A stretch of 64,000 nucleotides of DNA from Bryobacterales bacterium (lineage in GTDB: Bacteria > Acidobacteriota > Terriglobia > Bryobacterales > UBA6623), in the NCBI GenBank assembly GCA_022823865.1, contig JAJEHF010000145.1, forward strand, positions 1 through 64,000, written 5' to 3'. Made by a program: the position numbers and the translations under genes. Below the pieces are notes generated by a model. That model worked only from the letters and a program-made list of their open reading frames with translations. It did not search any database and was not told the origin of the DNA. Position 1 is the first letter of the stretch; each line of letters starts with the position of its first letter. Of the stretch, positions 1 through 8,870 are shown one piece after another.

Positions 1-377
1 TGCAGCCGGTGGCGAGCAGCGGCCAGGAGCGGTGGTTCCGGAGCCGGGTGCTGGGGCTGGAACTGCGCAGCCAGAGGCAGGCCCGGGCGACGGTGCTGGT
101 GTTCCGGGATCCGCGCAGCGGGGAAGAGACCGACGGTGCGCTGGAAGAAGCCGAGCGGCGGCGGCGGATCGCGGAGCGAGATGCGAGGGCAGCTAAGCAG
201 AAGGCCAGCGCGGCGAAGCAGGAGGCCAGCGCGGCGAAGCAGCGGGAAACCGCGGCAAAGCAGGAGGCAATTGCCGCGAAACAGGAGGCCGGCGCAGCGA
301 ACGAGCGAGTGCGGGCCCTAGAGGAGCAACTCCGCACCCTCACAGCCCGCACCACTCCATCCGAAAGTGACCGCTAG
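1..377 (+). CDS. C-terminal part of a Uma2-like (DUF820, PD-(D/E)XK) family protein with heptad coiled-coil tail; 5' truncated by window edge
   Basis: Frame open to the window edge; ...VLVFRDPRSGEETDGALEEAERRRRIAERDARAAKQ... resembles Uma2 C-terminal tails. Confidence 0.55.
   Translation, partial: QPVASSGQERWFRSRVLGLELRSQRQARATVLVFRDPRSGEETDGALEEAERRRRIAERDARAAKQKASAAKQEASAAKQRETAAKQEAIAAKQEAGAANERVRALEEQLRTLTARTTPSESDR
189..293 (+). repeat. Five imperfect 21-bp in-frame tandem repeats encoding AAKQ(K/E/R)xx heptads
   Basis: gcagctaagcagaaggccagc / gcggcgaagcaggaggccagc / gcggcgaagcagcgggaaacc / gcggcaaagcaggaggcaatt / gccgcgaaacaggaggccggc. Confidence 0.9.
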
Positions 378-578
378 CGGCCAAGCCCAGGCACGCGGCG
401 ATACCGTCCGCCCGCCACGAAGCTGGGGATTGGCGCTGGATTGCGCGTCGGCCCATTCCCTTGAAACCCTAACCAGGCCCGCAATCGCCGGTCTCGCTAT
501 CGATGCTGCGTAGGCGTTCGAGCTAGGATTCGGGATCTCGGTGCCTTTTATGGTGGTCTGAGGCGCTCCTCGCTAGAC

Positions 579-2135
579 TTACTCTGCAGCGGGCACCCAG
601 CGCACCTCCTGCGTCATGTCGTACCGCACATTTGCGTCATTCCGCGAATTGATCCCGGCGCGGGTGGCACCCCGATCAATCATCGCGTCAAACTTGGCCC
701 GGAGCTCTTCGACGACCTCGGGGCGTTCTTCGGCCAAGTTCTTCGATTCAGCGATGTCTTCGGCGAGATCGTATAGTTCCGGGACGGTCGGCATGCCACG
801 GGATTCTTCCAGGTTCGGTTCGCTGTTGCGAAATACGAGCTTCCACGGCCCGTCGCGGTAGGCGAACTCGCCGTGATTGGAGTGGCTTACCAGCGATGCG
901 CGCCCTTCGGCTGCTTGCTGACCGAGCGCAGCATCCAAGAAGCTGATGCTGTCTTCGGCGCCGTCCTGCGGCAAGTCCGCACCGACTACCGCCAGGCATG
1001 TCGCGAAGACGTCCGTCAAGCTGACTAGCTGGTCGCTTTGGGAATGGGCCGCAATCTTTCCGGGCCAGCGAATGACCAACGGGACTCTGTGCCCGCCTTC
1101 CCAGATGTCACCCTTGTGCCCGCGATATGGGCCGCTGGGCATGTGACCGGCTTCGACTAGCGCTTCCCATCCCGTGTAATGCGAATGACCGTTATCCGCC
1201 GTGAAGATCACGATGGTGTCGTCGGCGATTCCCGCCTCGTCAACCGCTTGGATGACCTGCCCTGCCGACCAGTCGGTCTCCATCACGAAGTCCGCTATAG
1301 GAGCGATGCCGCTCTTGTCCTGAAAGGCCGGGGACGGCGAGATGGGCTCGTGCGGCGAGGTCATTGAATAGAACAGGAAGAAGGGCTTGTCGCCCTGGGC
1401 CCGCGAGCGGATCTGCTCGACTGCCCTGCGCGTGAGTTCGGGAACGATCTCGCGCAAGCGCCAGCCCGGGGCCATGGGGCTGCCTACGAAGCCCCGCGGC
1501 AGCACGACACCCTCGGACTCGTCGTGGACATAGGTGGAAGTCGGGGCCGGAGTTACGGCATCGTTCTCGACATACGAGAATGGCGGCATGTTGGGCAGAT
1601 CCACGCCGAAATAGTAGTCGAACCCTCTGGTGGTCGGACCATTCAGGACTGGCTTGTCCAGATGCCATTCGAGGGTCTTCTGGCCATTGCGCACCTTGGT
1701 CATGCGGCTCGGCTGCGGCCCGGGCCATTCCCAGCCGAGATGCCACTTGCCGACCAAGGCCGTCTCGTACCCATGCTCGCGGAGAATTCCCGGCAGCGTG
1801 GGACGATCTTCGTTGATCAACGGCGGTTCGTAGGCTGCCAGCACCCACTCCTGGAGGCGGGTGCGCCAAGAGTACCGCCCGGTCAGCAATCCGTAGCGCG
1901 TCGGCGTGCAGACCGCCGACGGGCTATGGGCATCAGTGAAGCTCATGCCCTCTCGAACTAGCTTGTCTAGATAGGGGGTAGCGATCTTGTTGTCCGGGTA
2001 GTGCGCCTGGATATCTCCCACACCGAAGTCGTCGGCGAGGATCAGCACGATGTTCGGAGCCCTCTCGGGCTGTTCCGCCGTGCAGGAGCAAAGGACCGCC
2101 GAGGCAAGCAGGACGACTGAAGTGGCGATGCGCAT
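579..2135 (-). CDS. Sulfatase (arylsulfatase family), secreted/lipoprotein
   Basis: Signature CTPTRYGLLTGR (C-x-P-x-R), ILADDFGVGD N-terminal metal site, FTADNGHS; lipobox-like LLASAVLCSC. Confidence 0.93.
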   Translation of the reverse strand: MRIATSVVLLASAVLCSCTAEQPERAPNIVLILADDFGVGDIQAHYPDNKIATPYLDKLVREGMSFTDAHSPSAVCTPTRYGLLTGRYSWRTRLQEWVLAAYEPPLINEDRPTLPGILREHGYETALVGKWHLGWEWPGPQPSRMTKVRNGQKTLEWHLDKPVLNGPTTRGFDYYFGVDLPNMPPFSYVENDAVTPAPTSTYVHDESEGVVLPRGFVGSPMAPGWRLREIVPELTRRAVEQIRSRAQGDKPFFLFYSMTSPHEPISPSPAFQDKSGIAPIADFVMETDWSAGQVIQAVDEAGIADDTIVIFTADNGHSHYTGWEALVEAGHMPSGPYRGHKGDIWEGGHRVPLVIRWPGKIAAHSQSDQLVSLTDVFATCLAVVGADLPQDGAEDSISFLDAALGQQAAEGRASLVSHSNHGEFAYRDGPWKLVFRNSEPNLEESRGMPTVPELYDLAEDIAESKNLAEERPEVVEELRAKFDAMIDRGATRAGINSRNDANVRYDMTQEVRWVPAAE

Positions 2136-2520
2136 GGTGTTCCTTAATCGAAGATACGGAGCGGTCTTAGAGGGTCGGATCCGCGATCCCCAGCCAGGTC
2201 GGCTGCGCTAGGATCAAGGCAGACCGCCGGGCGCTCTCGCAAGTTCACTCTAGCACGCAGGAGGTTGCCATCCGCTCTCGTGCAAGGGTCTTCGCTGCAT
2301 TCACGGACTGCGCCTGCTTTGCGACCGCTCTAGCGTATGAATGAATCGTATTTTGTGCAGGGTTTTTTGTAATAACGCGTTCAATAATACAGGGAAGAAT
2401 CTCTATAAGATATTTATTTTCAATAAATTGCTAGGGATTCGTCATCACGGATTTTTTTGCAGGAAAATTTGTAGCTCCCAGTGAGCGTCCAACACGGATT
2501 GAATTCAAGAATCAGAATCC

Positions 2521-2947
2521 GACGCTACTGTCTGGTCGCAAATGACTCGCACGAGACCACGCGTGCGATGAAGTCTCGAAACCCGTAGCCGCCCTCTGGC
2601 TCGGCCGCCACGATTTGCTGAACCGTCCGCCGGTCGCGCACGGTCAGTGCCCTACCCGTACCGCATTGCGATCAACAGGCCAGTCAGTGTCCTCGTGAAG
2701 TCTCCGGGACTGGCCATGATGTACTCCTTAAGGTCCTGCGCGCCCGCCAGCTTTGTACCGTCCGGCATCGTACTCACAGTCTGCACGGGCGGTCGCGGGG
2801 CTGCCGAGGCCTCCTCTCGGTAGTACGACGTTCGCCATCCGCTAGCCGCGTCGTAGTTTTCCAGAGCCAAGCCGATGGGGCCGATTGCGGAGTGACATAT
2901 CGCACATGACTCGATCTTCTGGTGCGCCGCCGAGACTTCCCGCAGAC
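2521..2947 (-). pseudogene. Truncated, frameshifted copy of the 3' end of a DUF1592/DUF1588/DUF1585 gene
   Basis: MALENYDAASGWRTSYYREEASAAPRPPVQTVSTMPDGTKLAGAQDLKEYIMASPGDFTRTLTGLL is nearly identical to the C-terminus of the 16209-18671 gene; extra base (cgcattgcgatcaac versus cgtactcgatcaac) shifts frame near 2665. Confidence 0.85.
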
Positions 2948-3309
2948 ATCGCAGAATGCCGGTCCGCTACCGGGAGAAGGGGTGCTCGATGCAGTTCTTC
3001 AACGTCAGAACCGGTACTGTTATGCGCCGGTCCAAGATCGGTTGTCAGGACAGGCTGATCGCCTCGTTGCTTGTCATGCCGAGCCCCAAGGGAGTCTCGT
3101 CCATGAAGCTTCACCGTGATCTCGGCATCACGCAGAAGACGGCCTGGTTCCTGGCCCAGCGCTAGAGGGGTTTCACGTTCCGGGACGGCGTGCCGTTCTC
3201 AGGACCCGTAGACGGGGATGAGACGTAACTGGGCGGGAAGCGGAAGAAGATGCCCTAGCCGAAGCGCGAGAAAACGACCGGACGCGCCGCGGTCGGGGCC
3301 AAGGACTGG
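2944..3309 (+). pseudogene. Degenerate IS1595-like (ISXO2-like) transposase
   Basis: MPVRYREKGCSMQFFNVRTGTVMRRSKIG...SSMKLHRDLGITQKTAWFLAQR*RGFTFRDGVPFSGPVDGDET*LGGKRKKMP*PKREKTTGRAAVGAKDW; three in-frame stops at 3163, 3226 and 3256. Confidence 0.82.
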
Positions 3310-3404
3310 GCCTCGATCTGTCGATCAGCGTCAACTGAGGCGTCCTTCCTCACCTCTGAGCGCCGAAGCCTTGCGCCGCCGGGACCTGGAAGCGATCGAC
3401 TGCA

Positions 3405-5129
3405 CTACTCAGTGTCTACCCTGACCGTGGCATCCTTCCATATCGTCGAGCGGGCCTCGATGGCGGACTTTTTCGCTTGGAACAACTGCAGGAACTCCCG
3501 TGCTTGGGCGGTCTTCTTCGCCCGCGCATATACCTGACCTAGCACGTAGTAGGCTTCAAAGAACTCCGGCGCGGCTTCGAGAGCCTTTAGAAGGTGCTGC
3601 TCAGCTTCATCCAGCTGACCCCGTCCCATCTCCAGCTTTGCCAGCTCGAAGCGCGCCGACGCGTCGGAGGAATCGATCTCGATTGCCTTGGCGAGAACCG
3701 AGCCGGCTCGCGCAGTCTGGTCGACATCTGACGCACTTGCGATCATCGACCGGGCAAGCTCGGTGTAGTAAGGCGCGGCACCGGGCTGAAGCTGGATCGC
3801 CCGCTCGAAGGACCTGACGGCCTGCTCCGGACTATGCCCGCTTTGATGAGCGCGGCCGAGCAGGAAGTGCGCTTGGTGATCGACCGGATCTAGCTCGACC
3901 GATCGCTCCAGCAGCCGGACCGCAGTCTCGCTCCCAGGCTCCAGGTTCAAGCAGCTGAATCCGAGCTCGCGGTGCAATCGTGAACGGAGCAGTTCGCCGT
4001 CGCTTGTGTCGCGGGCAGCGACACGCAGCAGCTCGACGGCGGTTCCATGGTGGTGGCGTGTGCTCAGAGAGCGAGCGAACTTAAACAACTGCAGGCCTCG
4101 TTCAGGATTTCGACCCGCGGTGTCACTCCCTGACACTGCGGAGACTTCCCGGTACGCGTCGGCGCAGGAGTTGCGCTGAATCGCGTAGAAGACCTTTGGA
4201 CTTGCCGATCCTGCCGCGAGGAACATCCTGCCGAACCAATCTCCGGCAAGTTCCGCCTTGCCTTGTTCGAGCAAGACGAGGGCAAGGTTCAGGTACGGAT
4301 GGGGGCTCGACGGTTCCTTGGCGATGGCTCGCTCAAGCAACGCCTGGGCTTCATCGAACCGCTCCAGCGATGCTAGCGCCGCCGCTAGCAGGGTCAGCGC
4401 CTCGGCATTCCCTGAACCGTTGGGAGCGGAAAGGGGCTGCAGCAGTTCAACGGTTCGCTCGTGGCGGTTCAACAAGTGGTTAGTGAGCGCCAGATAGACC
4501 CGCGCATTCGGCGACTGGCTCACTTCGTCGAACGCAGTTTCGAATGCTTCAAGTGCATCTCGATAGAAGTGGTGCTCAAACAGGAGTCGGCCGACACGCA
4601 GCGCCAAATCACTGTGCGGCGGGCTCTTCCGCACAATCGCACGAGCGTTGTCAAGGCCCGCCGCAAGCTGTCCGGAAGCGAACTGTGAAGCGGCGAGATG
4701 GAACCTCACGGCAGTATTTCGGAAGCCTTGCTGGAACGCTTCAGAGAGGTGCTCGGCAGCCTTGGACGGCTCGGAGAGTTGCCTATAGAGAATGCCCGCC
4801 TTGTAAAGGAGGATCTCTTGCCCGGGGTCCGCCGTCAGGGATAGTTCATATTCCTCGGCGGCATCCCGCGGCCGTTGCAGAGCCTCATAGATCTCTCCCA
4901 GCTCCCGGTGGAGAACCGCAAGCCCCGCCCCGTCCGCTTCTCCGCTCCGCGCCATAGTCAGCAGGCGTGCGAACGACTTGGCAGCTTCCGGCAGGTCACC
5001 GGCATCTCTTTGGGCCCGGGCAAGCAATAAGAGGTCGCTACTGTCGGTCGCGAGGGTTGGCGTGGGAATTGCCAGACAACTTGCCCAAACGAACAGGCCG
5101 ATAGACGGGTTGAGAGCGCACCGCGGCAC
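3405..5129 (-). CDS. Tetratricopeptide repeat protein, exported
   Basis: Signal peptide; multiple TPR motifs (e.g. PYLNLALVLLEQGKAELAGDWF, AHFLLGRAHQSGHSPEQAVRSFERAIQLQP). Confidence 0.88.
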   Translation of the reverse strand: MPRCALNPSIGLFVWASCLAIPTPTLATDSSDLLLLARAQRDAGDLPEAAKSFARLLTMARSGEADGAGLAVLHRELGEIYEALQRPRDAAEEYELSLTADPGQEILLYKAGILYRQLSEPSKAAEHLSEAFQQGFRNTAVRFHLAASQFASGQLAAGLDNARAIVRKSPPHSDLALRVGRLLFEHHFYRDALEAFETAFDEVSQSPNARVYLALTNHLLNRHERTVELLQPLSAPNGSGNAEALTLLAAALASLERFDEAQALLERAIAKEPSSPHPYLNLALVLLEQGKAELAGDWFGRMFLAAGSASPKVFYAIQRNSCADAYREVSAVSGSDTAGRNPERGLQLFKFARSLSTRHHHGTAVELLRVAARDTSDGELLRSRLHRELGFSCLNLEPGSETAVRLLERSVELDPVDHQAHFLLGRAHQSGHSPEQAVRSFERAIQLQPGAAPYYTELARSMIASASDVDQTARAGSVLAKAIEIDSSDASARFELAKLEMGRGQLDEAEQHLLKALEAAPEFFEAYYVLGQVYARAKKTAQAREFLQLFQAKKSAIEARSTIWKDATVRVDTE

Positions 5130-5494
5130 GACGGCTCCTATTTTCGTTCAATTGGACCGGCTGCGAGATCGAAGATCTGGATCATTCAATCCCCCGCTAG
5201 CCTGTGCCGGAGACCAGAGAATCTAGAGTGCTCTTAGAGCGGCACCGGCGAGCACGGCTCTGGAGGCCGGCCCGGCCTCCTTGCGAGATGCCCTGGGGGT
5301 GTCCCTAGCGACTTCAAGAGACGTGCGATCAGGGCGATTCCAGTCAGGCACATGAGGTGTGGGCAACAAGGCGTGCTTGGGCCAGCGCGTGTTGGAGAGG
5401 GTTGACACCGGACGACGGGCGCAATACAATCTCAGGCGCAACGAGCTCCTCTGTGGGCTGCGTTTGCACGGGTTTTTGGTCTCACGGAGGACTC

Positions 5495-8400
5495 ATGAAA
5501 TTGCAAGCCCTATCCCTGTTTTCGCTGGCGGTGCTGGTGCTGGTTTGGACCTCGCCGGTCGCTGCCCAAACGTCATTCGGGACCATCCTTGGAGACGTCA
5601 CCGACGAAAGCGGCGCCGTCGTGCCCGGGGTATCGGTGACCGTCACGAACGAGGGCACCGGCAATGCCCGCATCGTCAGCACGAACGAATCGGGCGGTTT
5701 TGCCGTACCCTCCCTGCCGCCTGCGGTCTATTCGGTCTCGGCGGAAATGCCGGGCTTCAGCCAATCCCAGCAAACAGGCGTGACGTTGGCCGTAAACCAG
5801 ACCCTGCGCGTCGATCTCACGTTGTCAATCGGCGAAGTCACGGAGGTCGTCGAGGTCAGCGCCGCTGCGCTGCAGCTGCAAACTGACACCTCCACTGTCG
5901 CCTCGACCGTAGACAACAAGAAAGTCGTCGAACTGCCGTTGAATGGCCGCAGCTTCACTCAGCTCACCATCCTCATGCCCGGAGCCGTGGCCGGCGCCGG
6001 TGCGTTAACGGCCTTCCAGACATCTGGAACTGCCGTCTCTATCAGCGGCCTGCGGAGCGAGGCCAACAACTACACGCTCGATGGTGTCAACAACAACGAG
6101 AGCTTCTTCAAGACCTACGGCTTGCAGCCCTCGATCGATGCCATCCAGGAATTCAAGATCCAGACCAACATCACCTCCGCGGAGTTCGGCACCGCTGCCG
6201 GGGCAAACGTCAACATCGTCACCAAGTCGGGCACCAACGAGGTCCACGGCACAGCGTTTGAGTTCCTGCGCAACGACAACATGGACGCCTCGGAGTTCTT
6301 CGCGAACCGCTCCGGCACGCCGCGGCCCGAGTTCGGACAGAACCAGTTCGGCACCACGGTCGGCGGGCCGATCGCGCGGAATAGGACGTTCTTCTTCTTC
6401 ATGTACGAAGGCCAGCGCCGCCGCCGCGAGTCGACGCTGCTCAACGTCGTCCCGACGACTGAAATGTTCAGCGGCGACCTGTCCCAAGACACCCAGGGCA
6501 GGCCGGCGGTTCCCTTCTATGACCCCTGGACGACGGTGGAGAACGACGATGGCAGCCTGTCGCGCCAGTTGATGCCAAACATGAGAGTTCCCGCAAGCAG
6601 GATTAACCCGTCCACGAAGCAGCTCCAAGAAATCCTCTGGTCTGCTCCGAACCTGCCGGGCCAAGCACTGAACTTGATCAACACAAACGCCTCAAGGATC
6701 GACAACAACCAATGGATGGGCAAGGTCGATCACCGTTTTGGCGACAACAACCTGCTGACGGGGCGCTTCAACTTCATGGATTCAGTGAGCCCGCGGCCGA
6801 CAGCTCACCTCACGGTGGACAACCTCTTGGTCAACAGCTTCACGAACATCATGATCAGCGACACGCACACGCTGAATCCCACCACGATCATCGACACGAA
6901 GATCTCCTATCACCGCAACAACTTGCAGATCGCCGACAGTGCCCCGGGGGGCAAGGAGGCAATCGCCGCATTCATCACGGGCAACGGGATCCAAGGCATC
7001 CCGATCCTCAAGAGCGAGGCGGTACCGCTGTTTCCGGCGTGGCGGATCGCGGGCTTCGCAAGCCCTAGCCAGACGGGATTTCCGTTCCCCGACGACTCTT
7101 ACAGCGCGTATGCCACCATCACCAAGATCGCTGGCGCTCACAGCATCAAGGCGGGATTCGAATTCAAGCACAACCGCAACCTGGACGACGGCTACTTCAC
7201 AGGCAATATGACGTTCAACAAGGTTCCCACCGAGGATCCGCAGAATGCCGCCGCCACCGGCAACGCAGTCGCTTCCTACTTGCTCGGGCTGCCGACTGTG
7301 GCACAGCGCAACATCGGCGAGGGCACGACCGCGATCATGCGCAAGGAAGACTACAGCTTCTTCTTTCAGGACGATTGGAGAGCGACGTCCAATCTCACGG
7401 TCAACCTAGGCCTTCGCTATGACAACAGCGAATGGCCCAAGCACCGCGATGACTTGCTGGCCTCGATCGACCTCTTGACGGGACAGTTCCTGTGGGACGG
7501 CGTGAACCCGATTACAGGGGAGGGGCCGAACGTTCGCCGCGGGATCGTCGAGCCGGACAACAACAACTTCGCGCCTCGCGTGGGAATGGCCTACCGCTTG
7601 GGCGAAAAGACGACCGTGCGATCCGGCTTCGGCGTCTTCTACATGACCAACTACCTCTGGGAGGCCCAGGGGGTCCGTGGCAACTGGCCGTTCGCTATCA
7701 GCGAGAACTTCTCGAACCTCAACGACCGCGGTCCGGTGAGCCCAGTCGAAACCACGTTCACTCCTGACTTGGACGTGAAGATGGGTAGCACTGTCGCTCC
7801 TAACGCCCAGCACATCGTGCCCCGCAACAACCGGACCAGCTACACCATGCAGTGGAATTTCCACGTCCAGCGCCAGCTGGCGGAAGACTTGATGGTCGAG
7901 TTGGGCTACGTCGGTACTCGGGGCGTCAAGCTGTCCACGTTCTCCAATGTCAACACCGCCCCGGCTGGGCCGGGCGAGGTCCAGCCACGACGACCCCTGC
8001 CACAATACGGCCCCCTGAGCGAGATGGGCAATCAAGCCACCTCGATTTATCACGGGCTGCAGTTCAAGATCGAGAAGCGCTTTTCCGACGGACTGTCGTT
8101 TCGCGGCAACTACGCGTGGGGCAAGACGATCGATGTCCTCGGAGCTGGCTTCTCGGCGAGCCAGACAGCCCAAAACCCGCTGGACATCCTTGGTGACCGG
8201 GCGCTCTCCGATCTCCACCGTGCCCATACGTTCACATTCGATTACGTCTGGCAGCTTCCGTTCGGGAGAAACCAAGCTATTGGCTCGGGCTGGAGCAAGG
8301 CCGTCGACACCGTCCTTGGCGGTTGGCAGCTCACAGGCATCGTCACCGCCAGTTCCGGACCGCCAGTAAACACCTCCGTGCCGCGGGACATCGCGAATAT

Positions 8401-8776
8401 CGGAGGACGCGTGTTGGCGCAACGCCCGAATTTGGTCGGCGACCCCTACGGAGGAGTGAGCGGCGCACCCGAAGAGTATTTCAACCTGGACGCTTTCGCC
8501 GAGCCCGCACCCTTCACGTTCGGCAACTTCGGACGGAACGTACTCATCGCCCCGGGTTTGTTCCAGTTCGATGCCGGGCTGTTCAAGAACTTCCGGCTCA
8601 CGGAGCGCGTGGGCCTGCAGTTCCGCTCGGAGTACTTCAACGCATTCAACAACGTGAACTTCGGGAAGCCTAACGCTAATTTCGACGCTGGGGCCGGGGT
8701 ATTCGGCTCCATCGGCGGATTGGCACCGCAGCAGTTCGCGCGGCAGATCCAGTTCGGGCTGAAGATAATCTTCTGA
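5495..8776 (+). CDS. TonB-dependent receptor with N-terminal carboxypeptidase-regulatory-like domain (Oar-like)
   Basis: ggagg RBS before atg at 5495; signal peptide; GTILGDVTDESGAVVPGVSVTVTN; plug LPLNGRSFTQLTILMPG; beta-barrel repeats; C-terminal aromatic residue. Confidence 0.93.
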   Translation: MKLQALSLFSLAVLVLVWTSPVAAQTSFGTILGDVTDESGAVVPGVSVTVTNEGTGNARIVSTNESGGFAVPSLPPAVYSVSAEMPGFSQSQQTGVTLAVNQTLRVDLTLSIGEVTEVVEVSAAALQLQTDTSTVASTVDNKKVVELPLNGRSFTQLTILMPGAVAGAGALTAFQTSGTAVSISGLRSEANNYTLDGVNNNESFFKTYGLQPSIDAIQEFKIQTNITSAEFGTAAGANVNIVTKSGTNEVHGTAFEFLRNDNMDASEFFANRSGTPRPEFGQNQFGTTVGGPIARNRTFFFFMYEGQRRRRESTLLNVVPTTEMFSGDLSQDTQGRPAVPFYDPWTTVENDDGSLSRQLMPNMRVPASRINPSTKQLQEILWSAPNLPGQALNLINTNASRIDNNQWMGKVDHRFGDNNLLTGRFNFMDSVSPRPTAHLTVDNLLVNSFTNIMISDTHTLNPTTIIDTKISYHRNNLQIADSAPGGKEAIAAFITGNGIQGIPILKSEAVPLFPAWRIAGFASPSQTGFPFPDDSYSAYATITKIAGAHSIKAGFEFKHNRNLDDGYFTGNMTFNKVPTEDPQNAAATGNAVASYLLGLPTVAQRNIGEGTTAIMRKEDYSFFFQDDWRATSNLTVNLGLRYDNSEWPKHRDDLLASIDLLTGQFLWDGVNPITGEGPNVRRGIVEPDNNNFAPRVGMAYRLGEKTTVRSGFGVFYMTNYLWEAQGVRGNWPFAISENFSNLNDRGPVSPVETTFTPDLDVKMGSTVAPNAQHIVPRNNRTSYTMQWNFHVQRQLAEDLMVELGYVGTRGVKLSTFSNVNTAPAGPGEVQPRRPLPQYGPLSEMGNQATSIYHGLQFKIEKRFSDGLSFRGNYAWGKTIDVLGAGFSASQTAQNPLDILGDRALSDLHRAHTFTFDYVWQLPFGRNQAIGSGWSKAVDTVLGGWQLTGIVTASSGPPVNTSVPRDIANIGGRVLAQRPNLVGDPYGGVSGAPEEYFNLDAFAEPAPFTFGNFGRNVLIAPGLFQFDAGLFKNFRLTERVGLQFRSEYFNAFNNVNFGKPNANFDAGAGVFGSIGGLAPQQFARQIQFGLKIIF

Positions 8777-8797
8777 GGGCGAGAGTCGGGCTCCGCA

Positions 8798-8814
8798 GCT
8801 AGGCCGGCCCTAGC
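8798..8814 (+). terminator. Possible hairpin after the TonB receptor gene
   Basis: gctagg-ccggc-cctagc inverted repeat about 20 nt after the stop; no U-tract. Confidence 0.3.
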
Positions 8815-8870
8815 GGCGCAGTCCGATCCCCGCCGAGCAAACTCTAGGCAACCGAGAGCAGCGCGCTTGG

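Noticed and set aside
7406-8422. 338-aa minus-strand ORF
   Set aside because: Antisense to the TonB receptor
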